The notes beneath the pieces are model-generated. The model saw only the letters and a program-made list of their open reading frames with translations, was not told where the DNA came from and searched no databases. This document shows, in pieces, positions 15,082 to 21,104 of a DNA stretch of 47,369 nt; within the stretch, counting starts at the first letter, position 1, and every line of letters starts with the position of its first letter. Origin of the DNA: Bacteroidales bacterium UBA1197 (GTDB lineage Bacteria; Bacteroidota; Bacteroidia; Bacteroidales; UBA932); contig DBYB01000033.1 in NCBI GenBank assembly GCA_002309995.1, positions 7,224 to 54,592 on the forward strand. Direction: 5' to 3'. The position numbers were made by a program, and so were the translations under genes.

Positions 15082-16603
15082 GGAACAGGCCGCTGATTTT
15101 GGTGATTATCGTCCGGCTGAGCTGCTTGGGGATCAACACGAAATACCCTATGCCGAGCAGTATCGCCGAGGATACAAAGATAATAATAATCAGGCGTGCG
15201 AGCCCCTCCGCCATCACGCTATGCAGCAGTATACAGACGATGTATGCCGCCAGGAACGCCAGGATGCAGGGCAGCAGGTCGCGGTACACGAAGCGCCACA
15301 CGGAGAAATCCGGAATATACAGGTGCAGGGTGTACGCGTTGGACATCATGCCAAGAATGGCTGCCGTCATATTGAACATATAGGGCGCCCAAGCGGCAGA
15401 TCCGTTCCGGAACGCCAGCCAGGTAAAAGGAATCACCATCAGGTAGAGAGTGCCGTTTATCAGGCTGGGCCGTATAATCTTCCCGGTGGCGTGTATACCC
15501 GTCACGAGGATGGACGCAATGTTCGAGAACTGGTTGAACAGCAGCGTGAATACGCAGAACTCGAGAACATAAGCGGGAATCTCTCCCAGCCAAATCCTTA
15601 TCACGTATGCCAGTTCGACGATAAGGGGCACGTTGATGAGCATCAGGATAAGGGAATTCAGCCTTACCGTGTTGCTCACGAGGCGGAGCATATTGTCCGT
15701 TTCTTCCCGGGCGTAATACTTTATTATCTGGGGCTTTACGGCCGTAAGCACGTTGTTGGCGAAGCCCATTACGGCTCCCTGCACGCTCGTGACGATGGAC
15801 GACGCGGCGTTGGCTACGGGTCCGAAGAACACGTTGATCAGCATATTCACGCCCTGCGTCCTGGCCATCACGCTCATATTGCCGTACAAGTCCCATCCGG
15901 AGAAGGACAGCATCGACTTGAGCAGCGGCGCGTCCCACATTATGCGCACCCGGCATTCTTCGAAGTTCCTCGCGCAATAGAAGCGGTAAGTGAAAGCAAT
16001 CACTATCGAGACGCACAGAGTCAGCACGGCATACAGTATGAGTTTGTCGAACAGTATGAACTTCAGCAGGAACACTATCAGCAGGCGCAGGAACACGTTG
16101 GCCAGTTCCACGTAGGCATACACATCCATCTTCTCGTGGGCGATGATGGAGGAGTTGTATGGCACCTGGGTGACGCTGACCATCATCGAGAGTATGCTCA
16201 GCTGCAGCACCCAGTTGGCGGCGGGGAGGCGTTCAGGCGGGATTACCAGTTTGTTGTTGAGGAACCATATGCCGAAGGTCTCGCATATTATCATCACGAG
16301 TACGGCTATGGCCAGATGCTCGTAGAACGCCATGCAGAAGGTGCGCGAGAGCCGGTCGCGGTCGCCGCGCCCGAGCTCGAAGGCGAGGAAGCGGGAGGTG
16401 GCGCCTGCCATGGAGGTGTTGAGGAAGCCGAACATTGCGACCACGCCGCCCACGACCCCGAATATGCCGAAGTCGGTGGCTCCCAGCACCCGGAGCACGA
16501 TCCTGGATGTATACAAGGACACGAGCATCGACGCAATCATCCTTATATACAGCATCATAGTGTTCCTGGCTATGCGCTTGTCGTTAGTTAAGGTATCGGA
16601 CAT
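15074..16603 (-). CDS. Wzx-type oligosaccharide flippase
   Basis: 509 residues from the ATG at 16603; an in-frame extension to 16651 would run across the promoter box at 16612-16619 and was rejected. The protein is almost entirely hydrophobic, with about 12-14 membrane segments and the N-terminal pattern IARNTMMLYIRMIASMLVSL… RVLGATDFGIFG typical of the MATE/MOP-like polysaccharide exporters. It should flip a lipid-linked oligosaccharide across the inner membrane. It is the first gene of the five-gene minus-strand polysaccharide operon. No Wzy polymerase is visible in the window, so the locus may continue elsewhere or make a short glycan. Confidence 0.93.
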   Translation of the reverse strand: MSDTLTNDKRIARNTMMLYIRMIASMLVSLYTSRIVLRVLGATDFGIFGVVGGVVAMFGFLNTSMAGATSRFLAFELGRGDRDRLSRTFCMAFYEHLAIAVLVMIICETFGIWFLNNKLVIPPERLPAANWVLQLSILSMMVSVTQVPYNSSIIAHEKMDVYAYVELANVFLRLLIVFLLKFILFDKLILYAVLTLCVSIVIAFTYRFYCARNFEECRVRIMWDAPLLKSMLSFSGWDLYGNMSVMARTQGVNMLINVFFGPVANAASSIVTSVQGAVMGFANNVLTAVKPQIIKYYAREETDNMLRLVSNTVRLNSLILMLINVPLIVELAYVIRIWLGEIPAYVLEFCVFTLLFNQFSNIASILVTGIHATGKIIRPSLINGTLYLMVIPFTWLAFRNGSAAWAPYMFNMTAAILGMMSNAYTLHLYIPDFSVWRFVYRDLLPCILAFLAAYIVCILLHSVMAEGLARLIIIIFVSSAILLGIGYFVLIPKQLSRTIITKISGLFHA

Positions 16604-16611
16604 CTGTCGTG

Positions 16612-16619
16612 CAAAGTTA
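16612..16619 (-). promoter_or_regulatory. -7 box (TAACTTTG) for the flippase operon
   Basis: The minus strand reads TAACTTTG, 8 bases upstream of the flippase ATG. It faces away from the GT4 promoter box 12 bases further on. Confidence 0.6.
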
Positions 16620-16631
16620 ATGAATAATTGG

Positions 16632-16639
16632 TATCTTTG
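16632..16639 (+). promoter_or_regulatory. -7 box (TATCTTTG) for the GT4 gene
   Basis: TATCTTTG matches TAnnTTTG and lies 17 bases before the GTG start of the GT4 gene at 16657. Confidence 0.6.
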
Positions 16640-16656
16640 CGATATATCCAATCATC

Positions 16657-17856
16657 GTGAGCAGGACCCGGGTACTGTATGTGTGCAACGAAGACCGCCA
16701 TCTCGGAGGTTCGTCGCTTTCGCTCCTGAATATGCTTCAGGCGCTGGACGGAAGCATAGACCCGGTGTTGCTCTTTATGTCCGACGGTGTCGTGACGTCC
16801 TTCTTCCGGGAGAAGGGGTACAATTGTCTCGTGGTGCCGTTCTACCGCAGTTCCTTCAGCCCTGCCGGGTTCATCCGGGTGGTGCGGTTTCTCCCGCACG
16901 CGGTGATGCGCTTCTTCAAGCAGCGCATATGCGTGTACCGGGTAATGCGCGTCGTTGGCAAGGTCGATCTGGTCCATTCCAATTCCAGCACGGTAGATAT
17001 AGGATTGATGCTTGCTCGCCGGATGGGCGTCCCCCACGTCTGGCACATCAGGGAATACTACGACACCGGCCTGCACGGGCGTCCTTTCCCCTCCTGGACC
17101 TCCTGGAAACGCAAACTCTTCAGGAGCGACGCCGTCGTGGCCATTACCCCGGGGCTGTTTGAGCATTGGGGGCTGGAGAGGCATCGCAACGCCTGCTGCA
17201 TTCCCGACGCCGTGTGCAGTGCGTCGGCGGCCCTGCCGGTGCTGGTGGAGCGTAAGCGGCAGGTGTTGTTTATCGCGGGCTCGATTTCGCAGCTCAAGCG
17301 TCCTCAGGAGGCTCTGCAGATATTCGCCGCCAGCGGTCTCACCGACTGCCGCCTGCTGTTCGTCGGCAACGTGACCATCAAAATGAGGCAGGATCTGACA
17401 GACCTGGCCTCGTCCCTCGGGCTGGCCGGCCGGGTGGAGTTCATACCTTTTGTGGATGACGTGATGCCGCTCCTCCGTGAGTCCGCCGCCGCTCTCGTGT
17501 GCACGGAGAACGAAGGAATGGGGCGCGTGGCAGTTGAGGCAATGTTCGCCGGCTGCCCCGTCGTCGCCGGCAACTCCGGAGGTTCCCGCGACGTCCTCTC
17601 CGGCAACTCCGGAGGTTCCAGCGATGTCCTCTCTGGCAACTCCGGCAACTCCGGCGGCTCCCGCGACGTCCTCGCTGCCGGCGCCCTGGGCTCGCTGTAC
17701 GACTCCGTCCCCCACGCCGCCGCCCTCCTCCGCGCCGCCGTAGAGTCCCTCCCGCTGGAGCAACTCCGTCTCGCCCAGTCCCGCGCCCTCTCCCTCTACT
17801 CCACCGAACACTACGCCGCCAAAATCCTCACCGTCTACCGCTCCGCCCGCCGGTAG
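16657..17856 (+). CDS. Family 4 glycosyltransferase with expanded loop repeat
   Basis: 399 residues, GTG start chosen because it lies 17 bases after a promoter box and opens directly into the first strand (RVLYVCNEDRHLGGSS), the usual GT-B start with its glycine-rich loop. The C-terminal domain has FIAGSISQLKRPQEAL (donor-binding loop) and the E-x7-E motif at E286 and E294. Just after that, where GT4 enzymes usually have one GNSGG-type donor-site loop, the sequence carries the loop three and a half times (residues 305-340; an 11-residue unit GNSGGSRDVLS). It is divergent from the polysaccharide operon and probably works in the same pathway. Whether the expanded loop allows activity is unknown. 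Confidence 0.92.
   Translation: MSRTRVLYVCNEDRHLGGSSLSLLNMLQALDGSIDPVLLFMSDGVVTSFFREKGYNCLVVPFYRSSFSPAGFIRVVRFLPHAVMRFFKQRICVYRVMRVVGKVDLVHSNSSTVDIGLMLARRMGVPHVWHIREYYDTGLHGRPFPSWTSWKRKLFRSDAVVAITPGLFEHWGLERHRNACCIPDAVCSASAALPVLVERKRQVLFIAGSISQLKRPQEALQIFAASGLTDCRLLFVGNVTIKMRQDLTDLASSLGLAGRVEFIPFVDDVMPLLRESAAALVCTENEGMGRVAVEAMFAGCPVVAGNSGGSRDVLSGNSGGSSDVLSGNSGNSGGSRDVLAAGALGSLYDSVPHAAALLRAAVESLPLEQLRLAQSRALSLYSTEHYAAKILTVYRSARR
17569..17676 (+). repeat. In-frame 33-bp tandem repeat in the GT4 gene
   Basis: Units are 17569-17601, 17602-17634, a 9-bp partial unit 17635-17643, and 17644-17676. Each begins GGCAACTCCGG and encodes GNSGGS(R/S)DVL plus one residue. All units are multiples of three, so gain or loss keeps the reading frame. 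Confidence 0.92.
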
Positions 17857-17861
17857 CCTTT

Positions 17862-17913
17862 TTCGGCCTTTTGGCGCTATCGAAACGGATGAACAACGGC
17901 CCACATCCGTTTC
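17862..17913. repeat. 52-bp dyad-containing repeat, copy 1
   Basis: 49 of 52 bases are identical to 19305-19356. It contains a perfect 11-bp inverted repeat, CGAAACGGATG (17881-17891) and CATCCGTTTCG (17904-17914), around a 12-nt loop. It lies just past the GT4 stop and could form a hairpin in RNA, but no T run follows, so it is not an ordinary terminator. Confidence 0.85.
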
Positions 17914-18094
17914 GCGGGAGGTATGTAGCTAGTGAGTCAGCAGAATCGGCCGCACAGAGCGGAAACTGCGGACTCGGCCCCTTCCAGAATCCCGCGAGTC
18001 GGCAGTTTGCTGCACAGAAATGGCATAGTGCATACTCTGCAGAGGAGTTATGATAAGATTCTACGATTTATTGTTGGTTTTTGGCAAGATTCGT

Positions 18095-18102
18095 TATCTT
18101 AG
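18095..18102 (+). promoter_or_regulatory. Near-consensus -7 box (TATCTTAG) for the ORF6N gene
   Basis: TATCTTAG differs from TAnnTTTG at one position and lies directly upstream of the ORF6N start region. It argues against a TTG start at 18081. Confidence 0.45.
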
Positions 18103-18107
18103 CAAAA

Positions 18108-19034
18108 ATGTTTGAGCCTATGGCAAAGAAGGAAATAATTGTGGCGAAGACCTCAAACGTAATAGCAGATTGCGATAACCTGCCTCAGATCTCAGTAGAC
18201 GATAAGATATTCACCATACGTGGTATACAGGTTATTGTTGATCGAGATCTGGCGGAGCTGTATGGTATTGAGACAAAGCGACTTAATCAGCAGGCAAACC
18301 GAAACGCCAAACGTTTTCCTACATCATTCAGATTCCAATTAACTGTTGAGGAGAAAGATGAACTGGTTGCAAATTGCAACCGGTTCGAGACCCTAAAATA
18401 TTCAACCTCACTTCCGTATGTTTTTACGGAGCAAGGGGTGGCAATGTTATCAGCCGTACTTCGTACGCCAAAAGCAGTTGAAATCAGCGTGAAAATAATG
18501 GAGGCTTTTGTCGTTATGCGCCGTTTTATGGCTTCCAACGCTCAATTGTTTCAGCGGCTGGACAGGATTGAATATAAACTTCTGGAGTCAGACCACAAGT
18601 TTGAAGATATCTATTCCAAGCTCGAGGAAAAATCTTTGGAACCAAAACAGGGCATCTTCTATGACGGTCAAATCTATGATTCATACAGATTTGTTAACTC
18701 TCTAATTAAAGCGGCTATAAAGCGCATAGTCTTGATTGACAGCTATGTAGACGAAACCGTACTTACTATGCTTGACAAGCGGGAATCTGGAGTTGAAGCA
18801 TCAATATATACTCAGAAGATTACCAACCAGTTCCAATTAGACCTTGCTAAACATGATGCTCAGTACCCAGCCATTCCGGTAAAGGTATTCACCAAGGCGC
18901 ACGACCGTTTCCTTATCGTTGATGATAAAGTGTATCACATAGGTGCCTCGCTCAAGGATCTGGGTAAAAAATGGTTTGCGTTTTCTTTGATGGAAGAGTT
19001 AACTCCTGAGGAATTGATTGGTCGTATCGTATAG
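18108..19034 (+). CDS. ORF6N-domain protein with PLD-like C-terminal half
   Basis: 308 residues from the ATG at 18108; an ATG at 18120 is equally likely because the promoter box would put the transcript start near 18109. The N-terminal ORF6N domain (about 28-115) contains IVDRDLAELYGIETKRLNQQ and YVFTEQGVAMLSAVL; this domain is found in phage and phage-derived DNA-binding regulators. A helical linker leads to a C-terminal domain (about 185-305) with a motif HDRFLIVD near residue 265, i.e. H-x-R-x4-D, like the HKD motif of phospholipase D-type proteins but with Arg for Lys. Base composition is visibly more AT-rich than neighbours, and 52-bp repeats flank the gene. Likely a horizontally moved accessory gene of unknown role. 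Confidence 0.85.
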   Translation: MFEPMAKKEIIVAKTSNVIADCDNLPQISVDDKIFTIRGIQVIVDRDLAELYGIETKRLNQQANRNAKRFPTSFRFQLTVEEKDELVANCNRFETLKYSTSLPYVFTEQGVAMLSAVLRTPKAVEISVKIMEAFVVMRRFMASNAQLFQRLDRIEYKLLESDHKFEDIYSKLEEKSLEPKQGIFYDGQIYDSYRFVNSLIKAAIKRIVLIDSYVDETVLTMLDKRESGVEASIYTQKITNQFQLDLAKHDAQYPAIPVKVFTKAHDRFLIVDDKVYHIGASLKDLGKKWFAFSLMEELTPEELIGRIV

Positions 19035-19069
19035 GAGTTGTCGTCAGGAGGTAGTGGGCGGACGAGACT

Positions 19070-19092
19070 AGCCCAGCGGGGCGGGGCTTTTC
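19070..19092 (+). terminator. Possible weak terminator after the ORF6N gene
   Basis: AGCCC (19070-19074) can pair with GGGCT (19084-19088), followed by a short T-rich run. The stem is only 5 bp with a 9-nt loop, so this is tentative. Confidence 0.3.
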
Positions 19093-19141
19093 TCGGAGTC
19101 TAAACACTATGGCAGGAAGAAATATAGAGTAGACGCGGACT

Positions 19142-19282
19142 TCACAAAATAATAAATGACATCAACGTAGAAAGACCAAGTATAAAAAGAAATAATCCTA
19201 AGCAACCTCCATTCGACGTTGTGTGCTGCATTGCTTCTTTCTGCCTCTTTCCGTCATCACCGATGTTAATAGTAATCGTCAT
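19142..19282 (-). CDS. Possible 46-residue single-pass membrane protein
   Basis: From the ATG at 19282 the product has a polar start (MTITINIGDDGKRQKEA), then CLGLFLFILGLSTLMSFIIL, one clear membrane helix at the C-terminus. AGGGAA lies 6 bases upstream of the ATG. The same frame is open further upstream, but that part runs through the 52-bp repeat copy (19305-19356) and looks non-coding. No family is recognised. The polar-then-hydrophobic layout resembles many real small membrane proteins, but chance cannot be excluded. Confidence 0.4.
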   Translation of the reverse strand: MTITINIGDDGKRQKEAMQHTTSNGGCLGLFLFILGLSTLMSFIIL

Positions 19283-19304
19283 ATTATTCCCTGATTCAGA
19301 GAAA

Positions 19305-19356
19305 TTCGGCCTTTCGGCGCTATCGAAACGGATGAACAACGGCCCACGTTCGTTTC
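19305..19356. repeat. 52-bp dyad-containing repeat, copy 2
   Basis: This copy matches 17862-17913 at 49 of 52 bases. The left dyad arm CGAAACGGATG is intact, while the right arm is degenerate (CGTTCGTTTCT). It lies 22 bases upstream of the small minus-strand reading frame and downstream of the ORF6N gene, so the two copies bracket that gene as direct repeats. Confidence 0.85.
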
Positions 19357-19550
19357 TGCGAAGCGGATGGCGGCTTCCAGATGAGCCGTTTTTCGTAAGT
19401 TGCTGGGGTACAGCAAGAACTATTTCTCCTGTGCGTAAAAATGCGCATAGGAGATACAGAATAGACTGATAATTAATTGGTTGCAGATAACGGGAGGAGG
19501 GCATTCGCGGAGATAAGGATGAAGGAGGAAGTTTTTTGGCGTAAAATGAT
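19357..19550. other. Non-coding stretch upstream of the sigma gene
   Basis: No convincing gene, hairpin or repeat was seen here. The stretch is bounded by repeat copy 2 on the left and the sigma-factor promoter box on the right. Confidence 0.5.
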
Positions 19551-19558
19551 TATATTTG
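19551..19558 (+). promoter_or_regulatory. -7 box (TATATTTG) for the sigma/anti-sigma genes
   Basis: TATATTTG is a full match to the housekeeping consensus TAnnTTTG and lies 24 bases before the sigma-factor ATG, suggesting basal expression of the regulators by the primary sigma factor. Confidence 0.6.
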
Positions 19559-19582
19559 CGAGAGACTGACCACAACTGAACG

Positions 19583-20095
19583 ATGAAGCACGATTCAAAA
19601 CTGATCCTGGCGATGGCCGGGGGAGATATGGGGGCTTTAGCGGAACTCTACAAGCGCTATGCTCCCGGTGTGAAGCGTTTCGTGACCGGTCTTATCAAGG
19701 ACAAGGCGAAGGCGGAGGACATCGTGCAGAACATTTTCCTGAGGTTGATGTCGTCCAATCCGTCCTTTGAGAGCGTAACCGCTTTCAGGAACTGGCTGTT
19801 CGTCTGCGCCCGCAATGAAGTGGTGAGCACGTTGCGCTCCAAGTGGGAAAGCCAGGTCGACAGGGTGACTGTCCTGCCGGAAAGGGTGTCGGACGGCATC
19901 CAGCCCGAGGCGATGATGCCCGTGCTCAACTCCGTCCTGGCGAAAATGCCCGAGAAAAGAGCGGAAGTGTTCAGGATGAGCAAGTTGAATGGCCTGTCCG
20001 ATGAGGACATAGCCGCCCGTATGGGCATATCTGTGCGTACCGTCCAAAAGCACCTTGAACTTGCAAAGAAGGACGTCTCTCTTTATCTGAATTAA
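19583..20095 (+). CDS. ECF-type sigma factor of the utilisation locus
   Basis: 170 residues. Region 2 (about 15-85) includes ALAELYKRYAPGVKRFV, the AEDIVQNIFLRLM core-binding helix and FRNWLFVCARNEV. Region 4 (about 115-165) carries the helix-turn-helix LSDEDIAARMGISVRTVQKH. There is no region 1 or 3, as expected for an extracytoplasmic-function sigma factor. It sits 49 bases before a FecR-type anti-sigma gene and upstream of SusC with an STN domain, the standard cis arrangement in which substrate passing the outer-membrane receptor relieves the anti-sigma block. It should drive transcription of the operon from 21.1 kb. Confidence 0.94.
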   Translation: MKHDSKLILAMAGGDMGALAELYKRYAPGVKRFVTGLIKDKAKAEDIVQNIFLRLMSSNPSFESVTAFRNWLFVCARNEVVSTLRSKWESQVDRVTVLPERVSDGIQPEAMMPVLNSVLAKMPEKRAEVFRMSKLNGLSDEDIAARMGISVRTVQKHLELAKKDVSLYLN

Positions 20096-20144
20096 TTTTC
20101 AGACCCCGTTACGCATTTTACGTTCTACGCGCGTTCATATATAT

Positions 20145-21092
20145 GTGAAGAACAAATTACAAAAATATTTTACTGACCGCCTCTCCATCCGTGAAGAGGA
20201 AGACGTGCAGAAATTCATCTGCGCCAATGAAGGGTCGCAGGAACTCGACGATTCCCTCCGGGTCCTATTCGAAGAGTGTCTGAACACATCGGAACAGCAA
20301 ACCCCGCGTAACTCCTTTATCAGGAGAGCCCATCCTTTTATCCTGACCTTCGCCGCCGTGGCAGCCTTGTTGGTAGCCATACCCCTCACCTACAAGGCCG
20401 GCGTGAATACTGGCGAGGAGCGCATAGCCGCCATCGAATGGGTGGAGGTCAGCGTACCGTTCGGCGAAAAGCAGACGGTAACGCTCGCCGACGGCACGAC
20501 GCTCCACCTGAACTCCGGCAGCCGCCTTACCTATCCCGCCACATTCTCCGGCGACAACCGCACTGTCTTTATGGACGGAGAAGCATATCTGGACGTGGCC
20601 AAGGATCCCGAGCACCCGTTCGTCATCAAGTCCCAGGGCATCGACATCAAGGTGCTCGGCACCTCGTTCAACTTCAAGAACTTCGCCCAGGAGCGTACGT
20701 CAGAACTGCTGCTGGTGGATGGCAGCGTGGAAGCCAATATTTCAGGACATAACGAGACAAGGCTGGTCCGCCTGAAGCCGGGAGACAGGATGCTGTACAA
20801 CCGCGAAAACGACAAACTCGACGTCACCAGGTTCACACCTTTCGGCTATAAGGCATTTTACGAGGACAATTCCTTGCACTTCTACGATATGGAGATGTCG
20901 GACATTGCGCTCGACCTTTCCCGCCGTTTCAACTGCGAAATTGTTGTCCTGGACGAGGACCTGGCATCCAGCCGCTATTTCTCCATTTTCACCAACAATG
21001 AAACGCTGGACCAGATCCTGGCCGTGATGAGTTCGGACGGCAAGATGAGCGTACGCCGAACCGGAAAGACTATTTATCTACAATCCAAATAA
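20145..21092 (+). CDS. FecR-family anti-sigma factor
   Basis: 315 residues with a GTG start at 20145; the nearby ATG at 20143 is out of frame and stops at once. A cytoplasmic N-terminal part (1-60) should hold the sigma factor. One membrane helix follows (about 66-84, FILTFAAVAALLVAIPLTY). The periplasmic FecR domain (about 105-210) has VPFGEKQTVTLADGTTLHLN and GEAYLDVAKD, and the C-terminal DUF4974 domain (about 240-312) has FYDMEMSDIALDLSRRFN. The latter is the expected contact for the STN domain of SusC. The SusC gene starts 12 bases downstream, so regulator and receptor genes are physically linked. Confidence 0.95.
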   Translation: MKNKLQKYFTDRLSIREEEDVQKFICANEGSQELDDSLRVLFEECLNTSEQQTPRNSFIRRAHPFILTFAAVAALLVAIPLTYKAGVNTGEERIAAIEWVEVSVPFGEKQTVTLADGTTLHLNSGSRLTYPATFSGDNRTVFMDGEAYLDVAKDPEHPFVIKSQGIDIKVLGTSFNFKNFAQERTSELLLVDGSVEANISGHNETRLVRLKPGDRMLYNRENDKLDVTRFTPFGYKAFYEDNSLHFYDMEMSDIALDLSRRFNCEIVVLDEDLASSRYFSIFTNNETLDQILAVMSSDGKMSVRRTGKTIYLQSK

Positions 21093-21104
21093 CCACCTAA
21101 TTCT

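Noticed and set aside
15032..16591. Long open frame on the plus strand opposite the flippase gene
   Set aside because: The flippase strand encodes clear membrane helices; this frame gives polar His/Gln/Tyr-rich sequence, as expected for the complement of membrane codons.
17569..17676. The 33-bp tandem repeat as a CRISPR or non-coding repeat
   Set aside because: Units are directly tandem without spacers and are in frame inside a glycosyltransferase gene.
18081..18107. TTG start for the ORF6N protein
   Set aside because: It would place the -7 promoter box inside the coding region, and the extra residues do not resemble the family N-terminus.
19283..19504. Upstream extension of the 46-residue minus-strand reading frame to 120 residues
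   Set aside because: The added part runs through the 52-bp repeat and has low-quality coding features; only the C-terminal 46 residues look protein-like.
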